Source of the DNA: Halorarius halobius
Lineage (GTDB): Archaea > Halobacteriota > Halobacteria > Halobacteriales > Haloarculaceae
Assembly: GCF_024298865.1 (NCBI RefSeq)
Contig: NZ_CP101161.1
Coordinates: 889,227 to 953,226 of the forward strand
Length of the DNA: 64,000 nucleotides
Direction: 5' to 3'
The position numbers were made by a program, and so were the translations under genes. Positions within the stretch are counted from its first letter, which is position 1. Each line of letters starts with the position of its first letter. Shown here piece by piece: positions 9,153-17,551 of this stretch. Below the pieces are notes generated by a model, which worked only from the letters and a program-made list of their open reading frames with translations, was not told the origin of the DNA and made no database searches.

Positions 9153-10283
9153 ATGAGCGAGTCACGGCAGTTCTGTCCCCGGTGTGGCGACCCCGTCGAG
9201 CGCCCGCCGGACGCGGACCTCCCCGGCGGGGACACGCAGGCGGCGCTGTGTGATTCCTGCTACTTCGACGACTTCGAACTCGTCGACGCGCCCGACCGCA
9301 TCGAGGTGCGCGTCTGCTCGCAGTGCGGCGCCGTCCACCGCGGCAACCGCTGGGTCGACGTGGGCGCACAGGACTACACCGACATCGCCGTCGAGGAGAC
9401 CGCGGAGGCGCTGGGCGTCCACATCGAGGCCCGCGAGGTGTCGTGGGGGGTCGAACCCGAGCAGGTCGACCAGAACACCATCCGGATGCACGCCCTCTTC
9501 ACGGGGCTCATCCGCGAGACGCCCTTACAGGAGGAGGTCACCGTCCCCGTCTACATCTCGCGGGAGACGTGCGACCGGTGTGGCCGCATCGCGGGCGACT
9601 ACTGGGCGAGTCTCGTGCAGGTGCGGGGCGCGAACCGCACGCCGACGCCGGCGGAGATGGACCGCGCCGAGGAGATAGCCGAGGACTACATCGCCGAGCG
9701 GGAGGCGACGGGTGACCGCAACGCGTTCATCACCAGCGCGAAGCGCGGCGACGACGGCCTGAACATGAAGATATCGACCAACCAGATGGGGGAGGCCATC
9801 GCCCACCGCATCGTCCGGGAGTTCGGTGGCGAGGTGTCCGCGGCCGAAACGCTCCAGACCGAGGACGGCGACGGCAACGAGAAGTACCGGGTGACGTTCG
9901 TCGCCCGCCTCCCCGAGTTCACGCCCGGCGACGTCATCGACCTCTCGGACGGCGACGGGCCCGTCCTCGTGACGAGCGCGCACGGCAACCTGAAGGGCGT
10001 CCGCGTCGAGACGGGCGACCGCTACGAGGCGAGCCACGAGGAGGGCATCGCGCCCGACGCGCGGAAACTCGGCACCCACGACGACGGCGAGTCGACGACG
10101 CTCGTCAGCGTCGAGGACGCCCGCGCCGTGCAGGTGCTCGACCCGAAGACGTACGAGTCGACGACCGTTCCCCGCCCCGACTACCTCGACCCCGACGTCG
10201 ACGAGGTGCGCGTCCTGCGGTCGCGGGCCGGCCTGCACGTCCTGCCCGACGAGCGCGACCCCGGCGAGAGCGACGATGCCTGA
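9153..10283 (+). CDS. NMD3-family ribosome biogenesis protein
   Basis: A 376-residue archaeal homologue of eukaryotic Nmd3, the 60S ribosomal export adaptor; in archaea the role is presumably in large-subunit maturation. The N-terminus holds zinc-binding pairs: CPRCGDP and CDSC, then CSQCGAVH. A further pair CDRCGRIAG follows at about residue 145. The rest of the protein is acidic, with a C-terminal OB-like segment. The long open frame extends much further upstream, but the ATG at 9153 follows a TATA-like element at the leaderless distance and gives the family length. Overlaps the next gene by 8 nt. Confidence 0.85.
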   Translation: MSESRQFCPRCGDPVERPPDADLPGGDTQAALCDSCYFDDFELVDAPDRIEVRVCSQCGAVHRGNRWVDVGAQDYTDIAVEETAEALGVHIEAREVSWGVEPEQVDQNTIRMHALFTGLIRETPLQEEVTVPVYISRETCDRCGRIAGDYWASLVQVRGANRTPTPAEMDRAEEIAEDYIAEREATGDRNAFITSAKRGDDGLNMKISTNQMGEAIAHRIVREFGGEVSAAETLQTEDGDGNEKYRVTFVARLPEFTPGDVIDLSDGDGPVLVTSAHGNLKGVRVETGDRYEASHEEGIAPDARKLGTHDDGESTTLVSVEDARAVQVLDPKTYESTTVPRPDYLDPDVDEVRVLRSRAGLHVLPDERDPGESDDA

Positions 10284-11268
10284 GGGTCTCGCGGTCGTCG
10301 TCGACCGGGAGCGCGCGCAGGCGGTCATCGACGCACTCGAGACAGAGGGCGTGTACGACCGCACCCGCGCGGTCGAACCTCACGGGGAAGGCATCGCCGT
10401 CCCCGTCACGGCCGAACCCGACACCGTCGAGGGTCGGCTCACGACGGCCGACCTGCCGGCGCGCAACCGCGACCTGAAGGACCTGCTCGCGGCGCGAGGC
10501 TGGAGCGAGGACGAACTGGCCGATGCCCCCGCCTCGTGGTCGGTGCTCGGCACCTGCGTCCTGCTGGACGACGGCGACTACCCCCACCCGGAGGAAGTGG
10601 GCGAGGCCCTGCTCGACCTCCACGGGAGCGCCGACACCGTCCTGCTCCACCGGGGCGTCTCGGGCGACCGCCGGGAACCCGACGTGGCGGTGCTGGCGGG
10701 ACTGGGCGACACCGAGGTGGTCCACACCGAACACGGGACGCGGTACGCGATGGACCTGTCGCGGGTCATGTTCTCGCCGGGGAACAAGGCCGAGCGCGCG
10801 CTGATGGGGGAGGTCGTCGAGGCGGGCGAGCGGGTCTTCGACATGTTCGCGGGCGTCGGCTACTTCACCCTCCCGATGGCGCGTTCGGGCGCGGCAGTCA
10901 CGGCCGCCGAAATCAACCCCGAGGCGTACCGCTACCTCGTCGAGAACGCGATGCTCAACGAGGTGCAAGAGCGCGTGTCGGCGTTCCGCGCGGACTGCCG
11001 GGACGTCGACGCGACGGCCGACCGGGTCGTGATGGGCTACTACGACGCCCACGAGTACCTCGATACGGCGCTCGACGCGCTCGAACCGGGGGGCGTGCTC
11101 CACCTCCACGAGGCGACGCCCGAACCCGAGGTGTTCGACCGGCCCGTCGAGCGCATCGAGACTGCCGCCGACGAGCGGGGCCGGGACGTGGCAGTGCTGG
11201 ACCGGCGCGTCGTGAAGACCCACGCGCCCGGCGTCGAACACGTCGTCGTGGACGCGCGGGTGGAGTGA
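10276..11268 (+). CDS. taw2: tRNA(Phe) wyosine-derivative synthase Taw2
   Basis: A 330-residue class I SAM-dependent enzyme. Residues 1-100 form the N-terminal domain and FSPGNKAER leads into the Rossmann part. The SAM motif DMFAGVGYFTLPMA is at about 189-202. The motif-IV region reads DRVVMGYYDAHEYLD, not the NLP motif of the methyltransferase Trm5; this pattern matches the archaeal TYW2/Taw2 proteins that transfer the aminocarboxypropyl group of SAM to 4-demethylwyosine at position 37 of tRNA(Phe). It ends with HAPGVEHVVVDARV, also family-like. It overlaps the NMD3 gene by 8 nt, so both are probably translated from one message. Confidence 0.85.
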   Translation: MPEGLAVVVDRERAQAVIDALETEGVYDRTRAVEPHGEGIAVPVTAEPDTVEGRLTTADLPARNRDLKDLLAARGWSEDELADAPASWSVLGTCVLLDDGDYPHPEEVGEALLDLHGSADTVLLHRGVSGDRREPDVAVLAGLGDTEVVHTEHGTRYAMDLSRVMFSPGNKAERALMGEVVEAGERVFDMFAGVGYFTLPMARSGAAVTAAEINPEAYRYLVENAMLNEVQERVSAFRADCRDVDATADRVVMGYYDAHEYLDTALDALEPGGVLHLHEATPEPEVFDRPVERIETAADERGRDVAVLDRRVVKTHAPGVEHVVVDARVE

Positions 11269-11339
11269 CGCCGCGACGGAGCAGGCTGGGCGACTCCGCG
11301 GGCTGAGTGCTTTTGTCGGTGGGCCTCCCAGTCGGGCGT

Positions 11340-12539
11340 ATGTACGTCGACTGCGGGACGCTGTTCACCGGGAGCGAGGTAATCGAGGACGGACGCATCG
11401 CCGTCGAGGACGGCCGGGTCGTCGACGCCGGGCCGCGCGACGCCGTGGAGGCACCGGGCGAACACGTCGACCTGTCGGGAGAGGTGGTGACGCCGGGGTT
11501 CGTCGACGCCCACCTCCACCTGAAGGGCGCGCGCTCGATGGACCCGATGGACTGGGTGGCCGACGACCGAGCCGAGTCCGCGGCCCGCGCGGTGGCCGAC
11601 GCCGACCGCCTGCTGTCGGCCGGGTTCACCACCGTCCGGGACGTGGGGTCGAACGTCGCCATCGGCGTCAGAAACGCCATCGACGCCGGCGAGGTCGACG
11701 GCCCCCGCGTGTTCAGTTCGGGGCTCTCCATCTCGCAGACCGGCGGCCACGGCGACCTGCACATGCTCCCCCACGAGTGGGTCGAGGGCGGCGCGGGCAT
11801 CTCTGAGTTGGCCGACGGTGCCGACGAGTGCCGCAAGGTCGCCCGCAAGCGCGCCCGGGAGGGCGCGGACGTGCTGAAGATAATGACGACCGGGGGCGTG
11901 CTCTCCGAGAAGGACTCCCCGCGGCAGGCGCAGTTTACGGACGCGGAGGTGGCGGCGATGGTCGAGGAAGCCCACCGCGTCGGGATGCCCGTCGCCAGCC
12001 ACGCGCAGGGCGCGCCGGGCATCAAGCGCGCGCTGGAGAACGGCGTCGACACCATCGAGCACGGGTTCCACCTCGACGACGAGTGTCTCGACCTGTTCCT
12101 GGAGACGGACGCCACGTTCGTCCCGACGCTTTCCATCATGCACCGCATCGTCACGCAGGGCGACGACCACGGCGTCCCCGAGCACGGCCTGCGGAAGGCC
12201 CGCGAGGCCAGCGAGGCGCACTTCGAGTCCGTCGAGCGCGCCCACGATGCGGGCGTCCCCATCGCCACGGGCACGGACTTCATCGGCCCCGACCTCGTCC
12301 CGCACGGCGAGAACGCGCTGGAACTCGAACTGCTGGTCGAGGAGGCCGGCTTCTCCGTCGAGGAAGCCGTCGCCAGCGCCACCACCGTCGCCGGCCGGAC
12401 CGTCCCGGACGACAGCGTGGGGGGTCTCGAGGCGGGCAACTACGCGGACTTCCTCGTGCTCGGCGGCGACCCGCGCGAGGACCTGAACGCGCTCCGCGCC
12501 GTCGAGGAAGTGTACCGCGACGGCGAGCGCATCAGGTAG
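11340..12539 (+). CDS. Amidohydrolase (prolidase/imidazolonepropionase-like)
   Basis: A 399-residue cytoplasmic metal-dependent hydrolase of the amidohydrolase superfamily. Metal and catalytic motifs appear in order: HLHLKG after VTPGFVDA (about residue 60), the carbamylated-lysine candidate in DVLKIMTTGG, ASHAQG, IEHGFH and ATGTDF. The closest family pattern is the Xaa-Pro/N-acyl-amino-acid hydrolase group; the exact substrate cannot be set. The start at 11340 gives the usual MYVDCGTLFTG opening, whereas the earlier in-frame start at 11307 adds residues outside the family pattern. It seems a single-gene unit. Confidence 0.85.
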   Translation: MYVDCGTLFTGSEVIEDGRIAVEDGRVVDAGPRDAVEAPGEHVDLSGEVVTPGFVDAHLHLKGARSMDPMDWVADDRAESAARAVADADRLLSAGFTTVRDVGSNVAIGVRNAIDAGEVDGPRVFSSGLSISQTGGHGDLHMLPHEWVEGGAGISELADGADECRKVARKRAREGADVLKIMTTGGVLSEKDSPRQAQFTDAEVAAMVEEAHRVGMPVASHAQGAPGIKRALENGVDTIEHGFHLDDECLDLFLETDATFVPTLSIMHRIVTQGDDHGVPEHGLRKAREASEAHFESVERAHDAGVPIATGTDFIGPDLVPHGENALELELLVEEAGFSVEEAVASATTVAGRTVPDDSVGGLEAGNYADFLVLGGDPREDLNALRAVEEVYRDGERIR

Positions 12540-12604
12540 TCGGTGGGCTCACGGCTCGTTACACTCGCCGTTCGCTTCGAGGTTCTCCCTGCGGTCGAAC
12601 CTCG

Positions 12605-12754
12605 CTATTCAAACCGAAGGACGCTCGGGTCCTCGACGGCGACCCACCAGTGAGCGTCCTCCTTCGGGTGGCGGCGTTCGAGATGCGTCTTCAGGTGCTC
12701 GTGGTCCTCGAAGTCGCGGCCGCACTTGTTGCACCGGTAGTGGTGTTTCGCCAT
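12605..12754 (-). CDS. Mini C2H2 zinc-finger protein (49 aa)
   Basis: A 49-residue protein with one C2H2-type finger: CNKC at residues 8-11, then candidate His ligands in the helical stretch [10 protein letters not shown] at about 20-29, so the spacing is Cys-x2-Cys-x12-His-x4 or x5-His. The C-terminal half ([11 protein letters not shown]) is Trp-rich and acidic. Small single-finger proteins of this kind are common in haloarchaea and some are regulators, but the target here is unknown. It lies between the amidohydrolase and the divergent malate dehydrogenase gene. Confidence 0.7.
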   Translation of the reverse strand: MAKHHYRCNKCGRDFEDHEHLKTHLERRHPKEDAHWWVAVEDPSVLRFE

Positions 12755-12823
12755 GCGTTACCGTACGACATGGCGAGTGAAATCACTGCCGGCGACGACG
12801 CGAGAAGCGGGTATTTCGAAGCG

Positions 12824-12829
12824 TTTAAT
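12824..12829 (+). promoter_or_regulatory. TATA-like box of mdh
   Basis: TTTAAT within GCGTTTAATC, 29-34 nt before the malate dehydrogenase ATG. Confidence 0.5.
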
Positions 12830-12857
12830 CGGTGAGACCCGGACGTTCCGAACGACT

Positions 12858-13772
12858 ATGACGAAGGTTAGCATCATCGGCGCGGCGGGGACCGTCGGTG
12901 CCGCGGCCGGCTACAACATCGCGCTCCGGGACATCGCGGACGAACTCGTGTTCGTCGACATCCCGGACATGGAGGAGAAGACCATCGGGCAGGCCGCCGA
13001 CACGAACCACGGCGTCGCCTACGACTCGAACACGACCGTCCGGCAGGGCGACTACTCCGCGACGGAGGGCTCCGACGTGGTCGTCATCACGGCGGGCATC
13101 CCCCGGAAGGAGGGCCAGACGCGCATCGACCTCGCGGGCGACAACGCCCCCATCATGGAGGACATCGGCTCCTCCATCGCCGAGTACAACGACGACTTCG
13201 TCTCCATCACCACCTCCAACCCCGTGGACCTGCTGAACCGCCACCTGTACGAGGCGGGCGAGCGCGACCGCCACAAGGTCATCGGCTTCGGCGGCCGCCT
13301 CGACTCCGCGCGGTTCCGCTACGTCCTCTCCGAGCGGTTCGACGCCCCGGTCCAGAACGTCGAGGCGACCATCCTCGGCGAGCACGGCGACGCGCAGGTG
13401 CCCGTGTTCTCGAAGGTGCGCGTCGACGGCACCGACCCCGAGTTCTCGGACGACGAGAAGGAGGAGATACTCGGCGACCTCCAGGAGTCCGCGATGGACG
13501 TCATCTCGCGGAAGGGCGCGACCCAGTGGGGGCCGGCGACGGGCGTCGCCCACATGGTCGAGGCCGTCCTCCGGGACACGGGCGAGGTGCTCCCGGGGTC
13601 GCTCGTGCTCGACGGCGAGTACGGCTACGAGGACACCGCGTTCGGCGTTCCGGTCAAACTCGGCTCGAACGGCATCGAGGAGGTCGTCGAGTGGGACCTC
13701 GACGACTACGAGGCCGACCTGATGGACGACGCCGCCGAGAAACTCTCCGACCAGTACGACGAAATCGCGTAA
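12858..13772 (+). CDS. mdh: Malate dehydrogenase (NAD, LDH-like)
   Basis: A 304-residue enzyme of the lactate dehydrogenase-like malate dehydrogenase family, converting malate to oxaloacetate in the citric acid cycle. The nucleotide-binding loop GAAGTVG is at 8-14 and the acidic residue Asp34 follows the second strand, as expected for NAD rather than NADP. Substrate-binding arginines are in IPRKEGQTR (Arg83, Arg89) and the catalytic His176 lies in [10 protein letters not shown]. Strongly acidic, as typical of the well-studied haloarchaeal enzyme. Citrate synthase lies 46 kb away in this window. Confidence 0.95.
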   Translation: MTKVSIIGAAGTVGAAAGYNIALRDIADELVFVDIPDMEEKTIGQAADTNHGVAYDSNTTVRQGDYSATEGSDVVVITAGIPRKEGQTRIDLAGDNAPIMEDIGSSIAEYNDDFVSITTSNPVDLLNRHLYEAGERDRHKVIGFGGRLDSARFRYVLSERFDAPVQNVEATILGEHGDAQVPVFSKVRVDGTDPEFSDDEKEEILGDLQESAMDVISRKGATQWGPATGVAHMVEAVLRDTGEVLPGSLVLDGEYGYEDTAFGVPVKLGSNGIEEVVEWDLDDYEADLMDDAAEKLSDQYDEIA

Positions 13773-13855
13773 CCCCTTCCCCTTCTTCGCGTCGCGCCGC
13801 TGACCGGGTGACAACAGCCGCCGGCGGCGCTCTCGCCGCCCCGGGACGCCCTCCG

Positions 13856-13957
13856 CTACTCCTCGTCGCGGCCGCGCTCCGACGCCACCTCGTCAGGCAG
13901 GCGGGCGTCCGTGAACCCGGCCCACTCCTCGACGTGGGACCCCTGACTGCGTGACAT
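13856..13957 (-). CDS. Small acidic protein (33 aa)
   Basis: A 33-codon frame (MSRSQGSHVEEW start, RGRDEE end) under a strong TATA-like element 29-35 nt upstream. It is short, so coding is inferred mainly from the promoter position and the sequence character, which is like that of the acidic haloarchaeal proteome. No domain was recognised. Confidence 0.45.
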   Translation of the reverse strand: MSRSQGSHVEEWAGFTDARLPDEVASERGRDEE

Positions 13958-13985
13958 GGCTCACCAAGTAGAATCCCCACCGAAG

Positions 13986-13992
13986 TATATAA
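13986..13992 (-). promoter_or_regulatory. TATA box of the 33-aa gene
   Basis: TTATATA on the minus strand, embedded in TTATATACTTC. The same 11-mer precedes another small gene at 19902. It lies 29-35 nt before the ATG. Confidence 0.55.
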
Positions 13993-14032
13993 CGATTGTG
14001 CCGAACCCGGCTACGACCGGGGTACCGTGGCG

Positions 14033-14278
14033 CTACGGGAGTATCTGCTCGCCGTCGTCGTCGTACACCCGGATGGCGTCGACCGGACACGAGCGGGCGG
14101 CGAACTTCGCGTCGAGTTCCGCGCCCTCGGGCACCTCGCGGACGAACACCCCCTCCTCGCGTTCCTCGCTGTCCGCCAGCACCGCCTTCCCCGCCGTCTC
14201 GTCCTTCTGGAAGGCGTCCCACTCGGCGACGCACTGGAACATCCCGATGCAGGTGTCCCGGTCGTACTCGACTCGCAT
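14033..14278 (-). CDS. Ferredoxin, probable 3Fe-4S type
   Basis: An 81-residue ferredoxin (MRVEYDRDTCIGMFQC opening). Only three cysteines are present: Cys10 and Cys16 (CIGMFQC, spacing C-x5-C) and the distal Cys in the SCPVDAI motif near residue 66. This is the ligand set expected for a 3Fe-4S cluster; a 4Fe-4S form would need a non-cysteine fourth ligand. The acidic surface is haloarchaeal. The redox partner is unknown, since adjacent genes are unrelated. The start at 14278 gives the typical N-terminus; in-frame codons upstream look non-coding. Confidence 0.85.
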   Translation of the reverse strand: MRVEYDRDTCIGMFQCVAEWDAFQKDETAGKAVLADSEEREEGVFVREVPEGAELDAKFAARSCPVDAIRVYDDDGEQILP

Positions 14279-14361
14279 ACGCGGACGTGACCGGGCACGG
14301 GCAAAGACCTGGCGGCGACCGACCGAACGGACGCCACCGGGAGCGCGCCGTGGTGCGACCA

Positions 14362-14368
14362 TTTAAAA
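14362..14368 (+). promoter_or_regulatory. TATA-like box of hel308
   Basis: TTTAAAA, 25-31 nt before the ATG at 14393. It argues for that start rather than the in-frame ATG at 14372, which is too close. Confidence 0.55.
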
Positions 14369-14392
14369 GCGATGAGGCGCTACCCGACCCCA

Positions 14393-16654
14393 ATGGACGT
14401 CTCCGACGTGCCCGCCGTCCCGGAGTGGCTCCCCGCCCACCTGCGGGACGACGGCATCGAATCGCTGTACCCGCCACAGGCCGAGGCGGTCGAGGCCGGC
14501 GTCACCGAGGGGGAGTCGCTGGTCGCCTCCATCCCCACGGCCTCGGGGAAGACGCTCGTCGCCCAGTTGGCGATGTTCGCGGCGGTGAACCGCGGCGGGA
14601 AGGCGCTGTACATCGTCCCCCTGCGCGCGCTCGCCTCCGAGAAACGCGACGAGTTCGCGGCGTTCGAGCAGTACGGCCTCTCGGTGGGGGTCTCAACCGG
14701 CAACTACGACTCCGACGGCGAGTGGCTCGCCGAGAAGGACGTCATCGTCGCCACCAGCGAGAAGGTCGACTCGCTCGTGCGAAACGGCGCGCCGTGGATA
14801 GACCAGTTGGACTGCGTCGTCGCCGACGAGGTCCACCTCGTGGACGACCGGAATCGGGGGCCGACCCTCGAAGTGACGCTGGCCAAACTCCGGGGGCGCA
14901 ACCCCGACCTGCAGGTGGTTGCGCTGTCGGCGACCATCGGCAACGCCGACGAACTCGCCGACTGGCTCGACGCCGCGCTCGTCGACTCGACGTGGCGCCC
15001 CATCGAGTTGCGCAAGGGGGTCCACTACGGGCAGGCGCTCCACTTCGACGACGGCACACAGGAGGAGCTACGGGTGAAGTCGTCGGAGAAGCCGACGGCC
15101 GCAGTCGTCCGGGACACGCTCGCCGACGACGGGTCGACGCTCGTGTTCGTCAACTCGCGGCGCAACGCCGAGGCCGCCGCCGCGCGGCTGGCGACCGTCA
15201 CCTCCCGACAGTTGGACGGCGACGAGATGGCCGCACTCGCGGACGTGGCCGCGGACATCCGCGAGGTGAGCGACACCGAGACGAGCGACGACCTGGCCGA
15301 CGCCGTCGAGAAGGGCGCCGCGTTCCACCACGCCGGCCTCGCGAGCGAACACCGCGCGCTCGTCGAGGACGCCTTCCGCGACCGCCTCGTCAAATGCGTC
15401 TGTGCGACCCCGACGCTGGCGGCCGGCGTCAACACCCCCTCCCGGCGGGTCGTGGTCCGCGACTGGCGGCGCTACTCCGGCGAGGCGGGCGGGATGGAAC
15501 CGCTCTCCGTGCTGGAGGTCCACCAGATGATGGGCCGGGCGGGCCGACCCGGCCTCGACCCGTACGGCGAGGCCCTGCTGTTGGCAAGTAGCCACGACGA
15601 ACTCGACGAGTTGTTCGAGCGGTACGTCTGGGCCGACCCCGAACCCGTGCGGTCGAAACTGGCCGCGGAGCCGGCGATGCGTACCCACCTGCTGGCGACC
15701 ATCGCCTCCGGATTCGCGGACTCGCGGGAGACGCTGGTGGAGTTCCTCCAGCAGACGCTGTACGCGACCCAGACCCACGAGAGCGGCCGCCTCGAGACGG
15801 TGATGGACGACATGCTCGACTACCTTCGAGTGAACGACTTCGTCGAGGAGACCGATTCGGGACGGCTCAAGGCGACCGGGCTGGGCCACACCGTCTCCCG
15901 GCTCTACCTCGACCCGATGAGCGCCGCCACGGTCATCGACGGCCTGCGGGCGGCCGACGACCCCTCGGCGCTCGGCCTCTACCATCTCGTCGCCCGCACG
16001 CCCGACATGTACCAGCTCTACCTCCGGAGCGGCGAGCGAGAGGAGTACACGATGGAGGCGTACGAGCGCGAGGACGAACTGCCGGGGTCGGCGCCCTCGG
16101 AGTTCGAGGAGTCGCGGTTCGACGACTGGCTCTCCGCGCTCAAGACCGCCCGCCTGCTCGAGGACTGGGCCGACGAGACCGACGAGGACCGCATCACCGA
16201 CCGCTACGGCGTCGGCCCGGGCGACATCAGGGGAAAGGTCGACACCGCCGAGTGGCTGCTCGGGGCGGCCGAATCGCTGGCCGCCGAGTTGGACCTCGGG
16301 AGCGCCACCGCCGTCCGGGAGGCGAAGAAGCGCGTCGAGTACGGCGTCCGCGAGGAACTCATCGACCTCGCAGGCGTGCGGGGCGTCGGCCGCAAGCGCG
16401 CCCGCCGGCTGTTCGCGGCCGGCATCCAGACCCGCTCCGAACTGCGCAACGCCGAGAAATCGGTGGTGCTCGCGGCGCTCCGGGGCCGCGAGAAGACGGC
16501 CGAGACCGTCCTCGAGAACGCCGGCCACCAGGACCCCTCGATGGAGGGCGTGACCCCCGACCCCGACGCCGCACCCGACGACGTGGACGACGACACGGAG
16601 ACCGACCCGCAGACCGGGAGCGAGGACGACCAGTCGAGTCTGGGTGATTTCTGA
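14393..16654 (+). CDS. hel308: ATP-dependent DNA helicase Hel308
   Basis: A 753-residue superfamily 2 helicase for stalled replication forks and recombination intermediates. Motif I PTASGKT is at 48-54 and motif II DEVH at 145-148. The second RecA domain has FHHAGL and [11 protein letters not shown] (motif VI). The C-terminus carries the ratchet and a helix-hairpin-helix ([16 protein letters not shown] at about 660-675), and an acidic tail ends in DDQSSLGDF, which resembles a PCNA-binding peptide. The stop and the start of cgi121 overlap by 1 nt (TGATG). Confidence 0.95.
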   Translation: MDVSDVPAVPEWLPAHLRDDGIESLYPPQAEAVEAGVTEGESLVASIPTASGKTLVAQLAMFAAVNRGGKALYIVPLRALASEKRDEFAAFEQYGLSVGVSTGNYDSDGEWLAEKDVIVATSEKVDSLVRNGAPWIDQLDCVVADEVHLVDDRNRGPTLEVTLAKLRGRNPDLQVVALSATIGNADELADWLDAALVDSTWRPIELRKGVHYGQALHFDDGTQEELRVKSSEKPTAAVVRDTLADDGSTLVFVNSRRNAEAAAARLATVTSRQLDGDEMAALADVAADIREVSDTETSDDLADAVEKGAAFHHAGLASEHRALVEDAFRDRLVKCVCATPTLAAGVNTPSRRVVVRDWRRYSGEAGGMEPLSVLEVHQMMGRAGRPGLDPYGEALLLASSHDELDELFERYVWADPEPVRSKLAAEPAMRTHLLATIASGFADSRETLVEFLQQTLYATQTHESGRLETVMDDMLDYLRVNDFVEETDSGRLKATGLGHTVSRLYLDPMSAATVIDGLRAADDPSALGLYHLVARTPDMYQLYLRSGEREEYTMEAYEREDELPGSAPSEFEESRFDDWLSALKTARLLEDWADETDEDRITDRYGVGPGDIRGKVDTAEWLLGAAESLAAELDLGSATAVREAKKRVEYGVREELIDLAGVRGVGRKRARRLFAAGIQTRSELRNAEKSVVLAALRGREKTAETVLENAGHQDPSMEGVTPDPDAAPDDVDDDTETDPQTGSEDDQSSLGDF

Positions 16655-17151
16655 TGCGGCTGGTCGAGGGCGTCGCCGACGTGGCGGACGTCGACGCGTT
16701 CGTCGCGGCGCTCGACGGCGTCGGGGACGAGTACGGCGTGACGGTACAGGCGTTCGACGCCCGCTACGTGGTCTCGCGGCGGCATCTCGAACGGGCGGTG
16801 GAACTCGCCGACCGCGAGCGGTCGCGGGGGGAGGCCATCGCCCGCGACCGGGCGGTCGAGATACTGCTGTACGCCGCCGGCCGCCGGCAGATAGCCCGCG
16901 CGCTGGAGATGGGCGTCGACGAGGGGGAGACGCCCGTCGTCGTCCTGCTGGACGCCCCGGACGGCGGCGACGAGGCGGCCGCCGCCGACGCCGTCGCGGA
17001 CCTGCTTTCCCCCGCCGAAACGCTCGGCGCCTACGACGCCGAGCGCGTCCGCACGTTCTTCGACATCGGCGAGCGGGAACTGGCGGCGACCGACGCGACC
17101 CTCGAGGACCTCGTGCTCGAGCGGGTGGCCCTGCTCGTCGTCGAGCGGTAG
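16654..17151 (+). CDS. cgi121: KEOPS complex subunit Cgi121
   Basis: A 165-residue Cgi121/TPRKB-like protein. The KEOPS complex makes N6-threonylcarbamoyladenosine at tRNA position 37; Cgi121 recruits the tRNA and stimulates Bud32. Family features are ALDGVGDEYGVTVQAFDARYV, then the HLERAVELA helix, the ARDRAVEILLYAAGRRQI segment and the terminal ERVALLVVER. It follows hel308 with a 1-nt overlap, so a shared transcript is likely. Kae1-Bud32 and Pcc1 are not in this window. Confidence 0.88.
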   Translation: MRLVEGVADVADVDAFVAALDGVGDEYGVTVQAFDARYVVSRRHLERAVELADRERSRGEAIARDRAVEILLYAAGRRQIARALEMGVDEGETPVVVLLDAPDGGDEAAAADAVADLLSPAETLGAYDAERVRTFFDIGERELAATDATLEDLVLERVALLVVER

Positions 17152-17196
17152 CCCCACCAGCGTTTTCACGTGCGGCTACGAAGTTCGAGGCCACCG

Positions 17197-17514
17197 ATGA
17201 GCGACCGCGACCCACAGGAGAGCGCCCGCGAGCGGCAACGGAAGCGAGCCGAACAGGTCGAACACGTCCTCGAATCAGCCCAGGCCGACCTGGAGGGGGC
17301 CTACCCCGCCAACAGCGACGACCTCGTCGCCCAGTACCGGAGCTCCGAGTCGGACCTCGTCAACGAGACTGAGACGCTGGCGGACGCGCTGGACCGGCTG
17401 GCCGACGAGTACGACGAGTTCGACTCGCCGGCGGCGGCCCGCGACGCGCTGACCGACGAACTCGAACGCGCCGAGGAGTACGACGAGGCGTTCACCGACG
17501 ACGTCCGCGAGTAG
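17197..17514 (+). CDS. Conserved-looking acidic coiled protein (105 aa)
   Basis: A 105-residue, strongly acidic, helical protein with no cysteine. The segment around ARERQRKRAEQVEHVL is basic-charged and predicted helical, followed by YRSSESDLVNETETLADALDRLADEYDEF. The start at 17197 leads to MSDRDPQESA; the in-frame ATG at 17170 would add nine residues. No function recognised. It lies between cgi121 and an oxidoreductase on the same strand. Confidence 0.6.
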   Translation: MSDRDPQESARERQRKRAEQVEHVLESAQADLEGAYPANSDDLVAQYRSSESDLVNETETLADALDRLADEYDEFDSPAAARDALTDELERAEEYDEAFTDDVRE

Positions 17515-17551
17515 CCCGGAAGCTCTTGCTTCCCGACGGGAAACAGGAGGT

